From Bifidobacterium sp. ESL0790 (lineage in GTDB: Bacteria > Actinomycetota > Actinomycetes > Actinomycetales > Bifidobacteriaceae), in the NCBI RefSeq assembly GCF_029395435.1, contig NZ_CP113915.1, positions 806,001 through 870,000 of the forward strand: DNA of 64,000 nucleotides, given 5' to 3'. The notes below the pieces were generated by a model, which had not been told where the DNA came from, did no database searches, and saw only the letters and a list, made by a program, of their open reading frames with translations. Shown in pieces: positions 20,361 through 29,674 of this stretch. A program made the position numbers and the translations under genes. Position 1 is the first letter of the stretch. Each line of letters starts with the position of its first letter.

Positions 20361-21344
20361 ATGGCTGATACACAGCAGTCGAAATCCAAAGGCGGGAAGG
20401 CGATAGCGGTTCCGCTTCTGTTCATCGCCACGGTGCTGGCCGGCATGCTCTCGCCGATGCAGTCCGCGGTCAACGGGCAGGTGGGCAAGGAACTGGGCGA
20501 CGGCAACGCCTCCGCGGTCGTCTCCTTCGGCTCCGGCCTGGTCGTCATGGCCATCATCATCCTGGCGCGCGGCAGCACCCGCCACCAGTTCGCCTCGATC
20601 CCCGGCAAGATCAAGTCCCATGACATTCCTTGGTGGAACTGGCTGGCCGGCTGCTGCGGCGCCATGGTGGTCTTCTCCGAAGGCGCCACCGCCTCCATCC
20701 TCGGCGTGGCGACCTTCCAGACCGCGCTGATTTCCGGCATGGTCATCTCCGGCCTGCTGTGCGACCGCTTCGGCATCGGCGTCGACGTCAAGCAGCCCTT
20801 CAACATCCCCCGTATCCTCGGCGCGCTGCTCGCCATCGCCGCAACCGTGCTCGTCGTGCTCCCCAGCTGGCATGCCCCCTCGATGATCGCGCTGGTCATT
20901 CTGCCGTTCCTCGCAGGCCTGCTCGCCGGCTGGCAGCCCGCCGGCAACGACGCCGTTGCCCGTGAGACCGGCTCCATGCTCGTCTCCATCACCTGGAACT
21001 TCATCGTCGGCTTCTGCGTGCTCGGCGCGGTGCTCGTGGTGCGCATCCTGCTCGGCAGCGTCAAGTTCCACCTGCCCACCACCTGGTGGATGTACCTCGG
21101 CGGCCCGCTCGGCCTGCTCTCCATCGCGCTGATGGCGCTTCTGGTGCGCGGCCTCGGCCTGCTGCTGCTCGGCCTGGCCTCCACCGCCGGCCAGCTCATC
21201 GGCTCCGTGCTCATCGACCTCTTGGTGCCGGCCCTCGGCAGCCACGTCTACATGGTCACCGTCCTCGGCGCCCTGGTCGCCCTCATCGGCGCTGGCATCG
21301 CCATGGTCCCCTCGGCCAAGAAAGAGGAGACCATCGAGCGCTAG
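20361..21344 (+). CDS. DMT-family transporter (tandem DUF606/YdcZ type)
   Basis: The 327-residue protein has about ten hydrophobic segments in two similar halves. The first half begins VPLLFIATVLAGMLSPMQSAVNGQVG and the second half begins near LVILPFLAGLLAGWQPAGND; the shared Q-A-N/GNDAV pattern marks the DUF606 (YdcZ) repeat. It is a single-polypeptide membrane permease of unknown substrate. ATG 20361 follows AAGGAAAG. Position between the amidotransferase-like gene and an amide hydrolase suggests it moves an amide substrate or product. Confidence 0.85.
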   Translation: MADTQQSKSKGGKAIAVPLLFIATVLAGMLSPMQSAVNGQVGKELGDGNASAVVSFGSGLVVMAIIILARGSTRHQFASIPGKIKSHDIPWWNWLAGCCGAMVVFSEGATASILGVATFQTALISGMVISGLLCDRFGIGVDVKQPFNIPRILGALLAIAATVLVVLPSWHAPSMIALVILPFLAGLLAGWQPAGNDAVARETGSMLVSITWNFIVGFCVLGAVLVVRILLGSVKFHLPTTWWMYLGGPLGLLSIALMALLVRGLGLLLLGLASTAGQLIGSVLIDLLVPALGSHVYMVTVLGALVALIGAGIAMVPSAKKEETIER

Positions 21345-21560
21345 CTGTTAGGCGCTAGTCGCTAGCAGTTAAGCGTTAGCCAAGTGATGTGCCGCCATCG
21401 GTTTCGGTCCGGTGGCGGCATGGCTTGGGGTGTTAGGCGTCGTTAAAAGCGTTGTTATAAATGTCAAATGCGACGGTTAACACGACCGTCAGAATAATTC
21501 GGTATATCAAGTCAATGTATTCGCGGCAATACGCGAGGTCATCGCAAAGGAGTGATAGGC

Positions 21561-22583
21561 ATGTGCACTGGCATCGAGATGATCAGCAAACAGGGCCACC
21601 CATATTGGGGCAGGACCCAGGATTTCGAGCAGAACTTCGAGTACGCGGGCATCAAGATTCCCGCCGGAACGATGATCGAATCCACATACACGCCGTTCAG
21701 CACCAAGCACGCGGTGATGGGCATCGTCTGGGCGCAGGACGTCCACAAGTTCCCGGTGGTGCTCGACGGCATCAACGACCGCGGGGTGTGCGGCGGGTCG
21801 TTCTATTTCGACCATTTCTTCCGTTACGCGCCCACTGACGAGATCCGCAAGTCTGGCAAGACCGCCCTGCGCGGCGAGGAGCTGGTGACCTGGATTTTGA
21901 CGCAATATGGCTCGCTGGACGAGATCGTGGAGAACCTCAACGCCGACCTCGGCATCACCACCGACAAGGGCCCGATGATGGGCATGTCGGTGCCGCAGCA
22001 TGCCGTCTTCCAGGATGAGAGTGGCCGGTCCATCGTCGTGGAGCCCTCAAAGGAGAACGGGTTCCGCATCTTCGAGAACAAGCTCGGCGTCTTCACCAAC
22101 GCGCCCACCTTCGACTGGCACTTGAACAACGTCAAGACGCATCTGGAGCGCTCCACCTACCGCACCTACACCTACCGCGACGACGAGCCGATCGACCCGA
22201 TCCCGCTCGGCGAGCCCACCAGCGGCCTGGTCGGCATCCCCACCGACTACAAGCCGGAGTCGCGCTTTTTGCGCGCCGCCTACGCCAAGCTGCTCTCGGT
22301 GGAGGTCAACGACGACGAGGCCGTCAACCAGATCTTCCAGCTGCTCGGCTGCGAGAACACGCCCAAGGGGCTGCTGCGCATCAAGCAGGGCGACGACACG
22401 ATCTTCGCCTGGACGCAGTATTCGGCGGTCTACGACATCAAGAACAAGGCGCTCTACGCCCACACCTACAACAACCGCACCGTGCGCCTGCTCGAGTTCG
22501 GCGACCCGGAGGAGTGGGGCGAAACCCAGTACTTCCGCTTCTACGAGGACAAGCCGACGTATGTGCCGTTCGAGTGCTGGTGA
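21561..22583 (+). CDS. Choloylglycine-hydrolase family Ntn hydrolase, penicillin-V-acylase type
   Basis: The 340-residue linear amide C-N hydrolase starts Met-Cys (MCTGIEM), so Cys2 becomes the N-terminal nucleophile after Met removal. Catalytic residues are present: Arg18, Asp21, Asn180 (FTNAPTFDWH) and Arg235 (ESRFLR). The residue that is Asn in true bile salt hydrolases is Tyr82 here, as in penicillin V acylases. ATG 21561 follows AAAGGAG (21546-21552). It has no signal peptide and is cytoplasmic. It probably cleaves an imported N-acyl amide rather than conjugated bile salts. Confidence 0.88.
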   Translation: MCTGIEMISKQGHPYWGRTQDFEQNFEYAGIKIPAGTMIESTYTPFSTKHAVMGIVWAQDVHKFPVVLDGINDRGVCGGSFYFDHFFRYAPTDEIRKSGKTALRGEELVTWILTQYGSLDEIVENLNADLGITTDKGPMMGMSVPQHAVFQDESGRSIVVEPSKENGFRIFENKLGVFTNAPTFDWHLNNVKTHLERSTYRTYTYRDDEPIDPIPLGEPTSGLVGIPTDYKPESRFLRAAYAKLLSVEVNDDEAVNQIFQLLGCENTPKGLLRIKQGDDTIFAWTQYSAVYDIKNKALYAHTYNNRTVRLLEFGDPEEWGETQYFRFYEDKPTYVPFECW

Positions 22584-22925
22584 GGGAGTTTGGCTGATTT
22601 TGGATTAGCCAGATAGCCAGTGTAATTAGCTGAGATAAGACGGTGGCCGAACCGTTTGGATATTCCAGTATCCAGACCGGTTCGGCCGCCGTTTTTGTTA
22701 CCTTATGGGATGGGAGACTTTGGCTTTATCTCATGAACTCGGTGGTGATGAGTTTGTGGTGGGTCATTCGGTTGTGAATGGTGGCGGCGACTCTCGCGGT
22801 GGTGGACGCGGGTGCCGCCGGATGTGCGGCGTGGTGGTGAGGTTTGTTGTGGGTTACTCAGTTGTGGTGTTGGTGGTGAGTTTCTCAGTGATGGGACGGT
22901 GGTGAGCGGTGTAGTGGTTTGAGAA
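22584..22925. other. Intergenic region with strong terminator (342 bp)
   Basis: The terminator of the upstream operon lies at 22642-22696. From about 22735 to 22910 the DNA is T/G-rich with many GTGGTGAG/GTTGTG variants, a degenerate repeat. No gene is seen. It separates two convergent genes. Confidence 0.6.
22642..22696 (+). terminator. Terminator after the hydrolase gene
   Basis: A long stem of about 20 bp (22642-22662 with 22669-22690, one bulge and a few G-T pairs) with a 6-base loop is followed by GTTTTTG. It lies between convergent genes and can serve both. Confidence 0.88.
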
Positions 22926-25342
22926 TCAGTGGCGGGCCCTCCGGTATTGGGCGTAGGCGCTGGTGGCGATGGCGAGGGCCGCGACCACAGTCAGCACGAT
23001 GAGGTTGCTGGCCTGCCAGCGCTGGCCGGTGAGCGGCAGCTTGTTGACAGTCGGCTGGACGAGCTTGACGGTGACTGAGGTGGTGTTGGCCTTGTTTTCG
23101 ATGCCGGCGGGGTGCGTAGGGTCGGTGCCGTCCCCGTCGGCATTGTCCCAGACCTTCACGGTCGCCTCGCTGCCATCCAAGGCCTGCCCGCTGGGGATGT
23201 CGACGGCGAACGACCCGTCGGCCGCGCTGACGATCGAGCCGGAGGCGCCCGCCGGCAGCGGTGACCCGTCCGGCTTGGCGCCCGTGGTGGTGCCGTCGGG
23301 CCAGGTGACGGTGATCCGGTCGCTCGCCTCGGTGGTGCTGTTCGGCTGGGCGGTGCTGTTCCCGCTGGTGCGGACCACACCCTTGATGGTGGCCTTGACT
23401 CCTGCGGCGCTGTTGGCGGTGCGCCCGCCGATGTGGGACTGCAGGCCCGGCGCGACGGTGTCGATGACGAGCTGCTTGCGCGCGGACTCCCCGGTGGTGG
23501 AGTTGTCGGCCTGGGTCAGCTTCGACGTGAACCAGACGCTTGTTCCGTTGCCGATGGTGTCGGCGGGGTAGGGGTTGCCGATGGACGTGTAGTCGGCGCT
23601 CCAGGTGCCGTCGTCGGGCGCGCTGGCGGTGGTGCCTGTCACTGCTGCGCTCTCAGCGCTGATGCCGGCAGTGCCTCCAGTTGCGGATGGGTATGGCGTG
23701 GCAGTGTACTTGTCACCGGTAATAGTACCGCCGGGCATGCTGCCGCTTATAGTCAGGCTGCCCTCGGCGTGCGGCGTGGCTTTGCTGACAGCTGGTGGGG
23801 TGAGGGACTGCCACATCGGTGTGAGAATGTTGCTGGCTGCTGAGTAGGGCACGAATCCTCCTGGCTTGTACTTGCCGGTGCCACCATCCTTCCAACCGTT
23901 GAGGCGGTAGCCCGGGTTGCTGGCCGTCGGGCACAAGACGGTGGTGGGCATGGCCTCCCCGTTTCCGCAGGCACCGGAGTAGTGGATGTTGATCAGGTAT
24001 ATCCATTCAGGGTTGGGGAAACGGCCTACGGTCATGTTGTTCGTGTTGCTGGCGGTGCTGGCACCGTACATCCATGCGGTCTGTCCCACGTTCTTGTAGA
24101 CTGGCGTCGCCATGTCGGGATGTTCGGTGCCTATTTCGTAGTAGTCATGGCGTACGGGAGAGGTGTAGATTTTCTCCCACAAGCCAACGAACCCTCCGGG
24201 GGCAAGCCAATAGTGGTATTGGTAACCGGGGCGAAAGTCGGTGTTGGGGCCCATTTTGACGCGGTAGAGTTTCGGGCAGCCATTGATCATGAGGGTCTGG
24301 TTGGGCAAGTGGCGGCCGAACTTGTCGGGGATGTCGTCGTGGGTGCCGAGCCCGCGCATGTCCCATCCGCTGATGTCGAGGGATTCCAGTGAGGTGCAGT
24401 TTTGGAACATGCTGCGCATGTCGGCGACTTGGCGGGTGTCCCAGGCGGAGAGGTTCAAAGTCCTGCCGTTGGGTGTGGAATGCTTCTCCGTGGGTGGGTC
24501 TGGGCTACCGACCAGTGCTGCGTCGCTTTGGAACATGCTCAGCATGGTGGTGACGTTGCCGGTGTTCCAGCCGCCGATGTCGAGTTCGGTGAGTTTGGGG
24601 CAGTTCTGGAACATGTGGCTCATGTCTGTGACCAGGCTGGTGTCCCACTGGTCCAGACCGGTGATAGTGGTGAGGTTGGCCTGATCGTGGAACATCCAGC
24701 CCATCAGGGTGGATCCGCTGGTGTCCAGGTGGGTGACGTCTGCGGTCTTCAGATTGGGTAGGAAGTAGGTGTCGAAGATGCCCCACCCGCTGGTGAGTCT
24801 GACCGGCCCGTTGCCGGTGTCCGCGTCCACGACCAGTTTGGTGACGCTTGAATCTTTCCAAGGTATGGGGTTGCTGGCGCTGTCGCCGGTGGTGCCGGTG
24901 TCGGGGATGGTGCCATATTCGAGTTCCAGGACGCAGTCATCGCCGTCGACGTGCTCGTTCCAATGGAGCTCATCGGTCGTGCCCCAGGTTTGCTCGCCAT
25001 CTTGGGAACACACGGCCTGCGGACCGACCGAAGAGTTCGACCTAGTCAATGGTGATAATCCGGATGAAACGCCGGACTGGGATTGTGGAAAAGCGGGGTT
25101 TTGCTGGGAGGTTCCCGAGGAGTTCTGTGAGAGGGATTCTCCTGCGTCAGATGAAGGCGACGACGCTGGGTTTTCGGACGTGTCTGTTACAACGCGTTTT
25201 TGGGTCAGATTCGCGGGGGGGGGTAGATTCCGGTGCTATTTTCCTGTGCGCCCGCCAAAGGCGACGCTATCGCCAGCGCGAGGACGGCGGAGACGGCCGT
25301 GAAAGCGCAGACCACCCGATTGCGTCCAGCCATGAAAAACAC
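22926..25342 (-). CDS. Sortase-anchored BspA-like surface protein, interrupted at a poly-G tract (putative phase-variable, OFF)
   Basis: The main frame (open from about 25235 to 22926) encodes a Ser/Thr-rich start, then BspA/DUF285 leucine-rich repeats (DMSHMFQNCPKLTELDIGGW and similar). An InlB-B-like block (GYRLNGWKDGGTGKYKPGG), Ig-like segments and a cell-wall signal LPLTG follow, then a hydrophobic helix and RRARH. No signal peptide is in that frame. A perfect one (AGRNRVVCAFTAVSAVLAL then SPLAGA) starts at GTG 25342 or ATG 25333 in another frame. The two frames meet at nine Cs on this strand (25215-25223). Ten or seven Cs would join them without a stop; with nine, translation ends after about 40 codons. 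A sequencing error in the run is the alternative. Confidence 0.85.
25215..25223. repeat. G9 homopolymer, putative phase-variation switch
   Basis: Nine Gs on the plus strand lie inside the 5' part of the surface protein gene, right after the signal peptide. A gain of one base or loss of two would restore one continuous frame. Poly-G runs are known contingency switches for bifidobacterial surface structures. Confidence 0.85.
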
Positions 25343-25473
25343 CGTTCCCTTCCATAATTTTTGTACTAAAAATTAGCGTCAACAGGTCAAATTGTAACAT
25401 TAAGTATGACTAAACGTGCAATAAACGTCAAAAGGTACGATAAATAATTTGGTGATTATCGGATTGTAAAACG

Positions 25474-25510
25474 ACAGAAACCCCTCAAAGCAAACGGTTC
25501 AAGGGGCTTC
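25474..25510 (-). terminator. Possible terminator after the small membrane protein gene
   Basis: On the minus strand a short stem (CCCCT / AGGGG with a 16-base loop that can pair further) is followed by TTT. It lies between the membrane protein gene (25566-26084) and the surface protein gene. The region 25343-25565 is AT-rich and also holds a TTGACG/AATTAT promoter-like pair for the surface protein. Confidence 0.45.
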
Positions 25511-25565
25511 GTAAGTCAATTACTTCACGTAATTGAACGCGTCAAAGCGCAAAACGCCGTCGACC

Positions 25566-26084
25566 TCATACGCGGGAACCGTCGTCAAAATAGCCGGAGC
25601 GAGTTTCTGTATGGCCGCGATGCTGGGTGATCAGTCCCGCGGCTCCCACCAGCGCGCACAGTCCGAAGACTGTGGCCAATACGGCCGCAAGCCGTGGCAC
25701 CAACACGGTGGCGATGAGGCCAAGTATCCCGACGACAAGCAGTACCCAGAACATGACTTTCACCGCGTCGAGATGGCCGAGGTGGGGGTTCGGCGGAGTG
25801 AAATCGCTGCCTTCGTCCATAACCTTGTCGGCGTCCAGCCAGCTGGAACCCTCGAAATCCCTCGGACCACGGCCGCTGGCGGGGCCCTCGTCGGCGAACG
25901 CGTCGGGGGTGAGGTCGTCGGCCGAAAGCAAGGTCTCCTTCTCCTGACGTTGGGCGCGCTTCTCGAAACGCTTGGCGTTGCGCGACTGGCTGATGTCGCT
26001 CAGGTCGTCGGCGTGCTCGGCCTCGAAGCGTTTCCACTCATCGGCCGCCTCGTCAGCGTTGTTGGTATCCTTGGGGCTAGTCAT
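25566..26084 (-). CDS. Small membrane protein of unknown function
   Basis: The 172-residue protein starts TSPKDTNNADEAADEWKRF. It has a charged, Asp/Glu/Arg-rich N-terminal half (about 110 residues) and then two hydrophobic helices (VMFWVLLVVGILGLIATVLV and an Ala/Val/Leu stretch after it). It ends in a short hydrophilic tail. The start at 26084 is chosen because upstream sequence in this frame is antisense to the acyltransferase gene. I do not recognise a domain. The gene is divergent from plsC-like 26160. Confidence 0.75.
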   Translation of the reverse strand: MTSPKDTNNADEAADEWKRFEAEHADDLSDISQSRNAKRFEKRAQRQEKETLLSADDLTPDAFADEGPASGRGPRDFEGSSWLDADKVMDEGSDFTPPNPHLGHLDAVKVMFWVLLVVGILGLIATVLVPRLAAVLATVFGLCALVGAAGLITQHRGHTETRSGYFDDGSRV

Positions 26085-26159
26085 AGCAACCACTCTAATC
26101 GGTCGGTCGGCCAATCTCGCCGCCGCACCGCGCATGGTGAAAAGGAAAGGGATTGGCCG

Positions 26160-26879
26160 ATGCTGTATTGGTTTTTCGTCCGTGGACTGGGGCCGATCGC
26201 CAGGTGGCGCATGCACCCGGTCGGGGTGGGGGTCGACAACATCCCCAAGACGGGCGGGGCCATCATCGCGGCGAACCATCTGGCCGTTATTGACGACGCG
26301 CTGCTGCCGCTCACCAGCCCGCGCATGATTCACTTCATGGGCAAGGCCGAGTATTTCGAGGGCAAGGGGATCAAGGGCCGGTTCATCAAATGGTGGTTCA
26401 GCTCCGTGGGCGTCTTTCCCGTGGACCGCTCCGGCGGCTCGAAATCGTTGGGAGCTTTGGCGCACGCGCGCAAGATTTTGGAGGACGGCCATCTTTTCGG
26501 CATCCACGTCGAGGGCACCAGAAGCCCGGACGGCAGGCTCTACCGCGGTCACACCGGCGCCGCGAAACTGGCGCTGGAGACCGGCTGCCCGATTGTGCCC
26601 GCCGCCGTGGTGGGCAGCAGGACGGTGCAGATGCCCGGGCAGGTCATCCCGAGCAAGGGGCACACCAAGGTGATTTATGGCAAGCCGATTCCCGTGGCCA
26701 AGCAGGACCCGGAGACTGTGACGCATGAGCAGCTGCGCGCGTTGACCGACGAGCTGATGGCGCGGATCGCCGAGATGAGCGGGCAGGAATATGTGGACGA
26801 GTACGCGCAGACGGTCAAGGCGCGGATGAAGGCGCAGGGTGAGGGCGCGGGCGCGAAGTCCGTGGAGGCTGCAAAGTAA
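26160..26879 (+). CDS. 1-acyl-glycerol-3-phosphate acyltransferase (PlsC family)
   Basis: The 239-residue membrane-associated enzyme transfers an acyl group to lysophosphatidic acid in phospholipid synthesis. The HxxxxD box NHLAVIDD is near residue 40, and the second box VEGTRSPDGRL follows. PVDRSGG and IVPAAVVGS complete the family pattern. ATG 26160 follows AAAGGAAAGGG. Convergent with the kinase gene; a small hairpin CGTTCAC/GTGAACG (26895-26914) lies between them. Confidence 0.9.
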   Translation: MLYWFFVRGLGPIARWRMHPVGVGVDNIPKTGGAIIAANHLAVIDDALLPLTSPRMIHFMGKAEYFEGKGIKGRFIKWWFSSVGVFPVDRSGGSKSLGALAHARKILEDGHLFGIHVEGTRSPDGRLYRGHTGAAKLALETGCPIVPAAVVGSRTVQMPGQVIPSKGHTKVIYGKPIPVAKQDPETVTHEQLRALTDELMARIAEMSGQEYVDEYAQTVKARMKAQGEGAGAKSVEAAK

Positions 26880-26935
26880 CCAGAAGGTTTGCTGCGTTCA
26901 CATTGTGGTGAACGATTGGATAACGATTAGCGCGC

Positions 26936-29428
26936 TCAGACGACCGTCAGGGTGATGACCGTGGGGTTGCCGTTGCCGTCGCGCACCGGGACCTGCTGGC
27001 CGGGGTCGGGCGATTGCAGGCGCACTTCATGCCACACATCGCCTAGAGGTGCGGATATTTTAACTTTTAGTCCTAGCGCTTCAAGCGTCTTTTGCGCGTC
27101 GGAAGAAGATTTGCCGCGCACGTCGGGGATGGTGACCGTCTCGGGGCCCTTGGAGACCACGACGTCCACCGAATCGCCCCAATGCAGCTGCGTGTTGGCC
27201 TTCACCGACTGGGAGATGATGTTGCCGGCCTTCACGGAATCGCTGAACTGCTCGGTGTAGTTGGCCTTGAGCTTCGCGTCGTCGAGCGCCGTCTGCGCCT
27301 CGGCCTTCGAGCGGCCGGTGATGTCGGGCATGCTTACGGGCATCGGACCCTTGGAAAGCACGACGGTCACCTTGCGGTTGTGCGGCACCGTGGTGCCCGG
27401 CTTCGGGGTGATGGAGGTCGCCGCGCCCTGGGGGAGTGTCTCGGAATACTCGTCCTTGGTCTCGTCGTGCGCGATGTTGATGAATCCGGCCTTCTTCAAC
27501 GTGGCGATCGGCTTCTTGCCGTCGACGGTCTGCGGGTCGAGGATGTCTTTGGGCACGGTGACCTGGCGGATGCCGCGCGAGACGACCACCTTGAGCTTGG
27601 CGTCGCGGCGTTTGCTCACGTGCGAGCCGACCGTGCCGGGGTTGGTGGAGATGATGTCGCCGCGCTTGACGGTGTCGCTATAGCTCTGCTCCACCTCGTA
27701 GGGCACGCCGGCGACCTTGAGGGTACTCTCATAGGGGCTCCAGCGCACGTCGGTGATCTTGCACGCGGTCTTCTCGGGGCAGCTCAGCTGGTCGGGCTTC
27801 GGCACGCTCCAATAGCTGCCCGGGCCCAGGAAGTACCACCAGGCGCCACCCGCCGCGGCGAGGACGAGGAGCCCGGCGATGATGGCGATGGTGATGGCCT
27901 TGCGATGGTTGCGTTTGGCGGGCTTTGTGCCGGAGGGGGAGGCGGGGAGCGCGATTTCGCCGGCGTTTGCGACGTTCCCGCCATTCATGTCGTCGTCTGG
28001 CTGGGGCGCGTCCATCAAGCCGATGGCGATGGTCGGGTCGTTGACGGCCTTCGAGCCGTCGTTGGCCAGCGTGCGTCCGTTGATGGACTGTGTGGCCGCG
28101 TTGGGAGCCGCGGCGCTCAGGCCGGACCGCTGGTATTGCACTGTGGTCGGCTGGGACGTCGCGGTTGGCGTCTGCTGAGATTGAGCGGTGTCGGATTCGA
28201 GCGGCGTGAAAATCGATGTGGATGCGGACGACGAGGCAGGACGCGGGGGAGCCGGGGCCTGGGTCATCCAAGGGTATGGATTGCCCGGCTGGCCGTTGCC
28301 ATTTGTTGCATTGGTTGCGTTCGAGGCGTTCGTGTCGTTGGTATTTGAGGGGTTGAGTGTGCCAGCGTTATCGATATCACTGGTATTTCCATCATTCTGG
28401 CTCTCCGCTTGATATCCACGATTGTCTGCGGTCACGTCGATATCATCGCCGGGGGGATTCGCCGCCGCGTTGTTCTCGTCGCGTGCGTCAATCAATGCGC
28501 CGAAGGGATGCTGCGAATCCACTTGAGAACCGTCAGCAGCGTCATCGGAGCCATTCGCGGGCCGGCGATATGACCAGGCCTTCACATCCAAACGCGAGCT
28601 CAGCGCCTTCAGCTCCCTCAACGCGGCGGTCGCGTCGGTGGGCCGGGCGGAGATCTCGCGCCGGGTGAGCTCCGTGATGAAGCCGTCGATGGCTGGGCTG
28701 ATGCCGGGGCACACCGTGCTGATCGCCGGCACGTCCTCGTGCACGTGCTTGAAGACCATGGTCACCGGGTTGCCCGAGGCGAACGGCACCTCGCCGGCCA
28801 GCATCTCCCAGGCCATGATGCCCACGGAATACAGGTCGCCCTGCGGTGTGGCCTCGTTGCGCTCGATGATCTCGGGGGCGAGGTAGGCGGCCGTGCCCAG
28901 CAGCATGCCGGTGGTCGAGAGCGTGGCCTGGCTTACCGCCTTGGCGAGGCCGAAATCGGTGATCTGCACGCGCCCGCGGTCGTTCAGCAGGATGTTCTCG
29001 GGCTTGATGTCGCGGTGGACCACGCCGGCCTGGTGGGCCGAGGAGAGGCCATCGAGGGTCTGCGAGATGATGCGCACGGTCTCGCGCACGCTCAGCGCCC
29101 CGCGCTCCTCCATCTCGTGGCGAAGGTTGACGCCGTGCACGTATTCCATGACCAGAAAATCAAGGTTCTGCCAGGTGCCGGTGTCGTAGACCTGGACGAT
29201 GTGTGGGTTGCTGATGGCCGCGGCGCTGCGGGCCTCGCGGTGGAAACGTTCGACGAACTGGTCGCGGTGGGGGCCCTGCGCCAACTGGGTGTGCATCACC
29301 TTGATCGCCACAGTGCGGTCGAGCCTCAGGTCAAGCGCCTTGTAGACCGTGGCCATGCCGCCATCGGCGATTTTGGCGAGAACGCGGTATCGGCCTTCGA
29401 TGGTTGGCGCTTGGTCGGTCTGACTCAT
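26936..29428 (-). CDS. PknB-type serine/threonine protein kinase with PASTA domains
   Basis: The 830-residue protein has an N-terminal kinase (GGMATVYKA glycine loop, AIKVM lysine, HRDIKPEN near residue 138, DFGLAK). A long Asn/Asp/Thr-rich juxtamembrane linker follows (about 290-505), then one membrane helix (AITIAIIAGLLVLAAAGG). Outside the cell are about four PASTA repeats, ending at the C-terminus. PASTA kinases sense muropeptides or lipid II and tune cell wall growth and division. The nearby polyprenyl synthase is on the same strand. The start at 29428 has only a weak ribosome site. Confidence 0.93.
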   Translation of the reverse strand: MSQTDQAPTIEGRYRVLAKIADGGMATVYKALDLRLDRTVAIKVMHTQLAQGPHRDQFVERFHREARSAAAISNPHIVQVYDTGTWQNLDFLVMEYVHGVNLRHEMEERGALSVRETVRIISQTLDGLSSAHQAGVVHRDIKPENILLNDRGRVQITDFGLAKAVSQATLSTTGMLLGTAAYLAPEIIERNEATPQGDLYSVGIMAWEMLAGEVPFASGNPVTMVFKHVHEDVPAISTVCPGISPAIDGFITELTRREISARPTDATAALRELKALSSRLDVKAWSYRRPANGSDDAADGSQVDSQHPFGALIDARDENNAAANPPGDDIDVTADNRGYQAESQNDGNTSDIDNAGTLNPSNTNDTNASNATNATNGNGQPGNPYPWMTQAPAPPRPASSSASTSIFTPLESDTAQSQQTPTATSQPTTVQYQRSGLSAAAPNAATQSINGRTLANDGSKAVNDPTIAIGLMDAPQPDDDMNGGNVANAGEIALPASPSGTKPAKRNHRKAITIAIIAGLLVLAAAGGAWWYFLGPGSYWSVPKPDQLSCPEKTACKITDVRWSPYESTLKVAGVPYEVEQSYSDTVKRGDIISTNPGTVGSHVSKRRDAKLKVVVSRGIRQVTVPKDILDPQTVDGKKPIATLKKAGFINIAHDETKDEYSETLPQGAATSITPKPGTTVPHNRKVTVVLSKGPMPVSMPDITGRSKAEAQTALDDAKLKANYTEQFSDSVKAGNIISQSVKANTQLHWGDSVDVVVSKGPETVTIPDVRGKSSSDAQKTLEALGLKVKISAPLGDVWHEVRLQSPDPGQQVPVRDGNGNPTVITLTVV

Positions 29429-29674
29429 GGGGAGGTTGACATTCCTTGACTGGGGGTTGATGACCTTTACATTTTACATGTGGAGAGGTACTAGGCGCGG
29501 GGAAGTGGAATGTAGGGACGCCTTCGGTCGGGTTGTTGGTGGGTTGGGTTGCAGGCGGATGGCTGGCGGCTAGCTGGCGGGCGGTTGTTGGAAGCATGGC
29601 GAAGAGCTGATGGAGGATTATCGGGGGATTGGCCTGCTGTTTATTGGTTGGCTTTTGATTTGGGAATTAACTAG

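Noticed and set aside
25533..26159. N-terminal extension of the acyltransferase
   Set aside because: This part is antisense to the small membrane protein gene. A good ribosome site precedes ATG 26160, and the family starts there.
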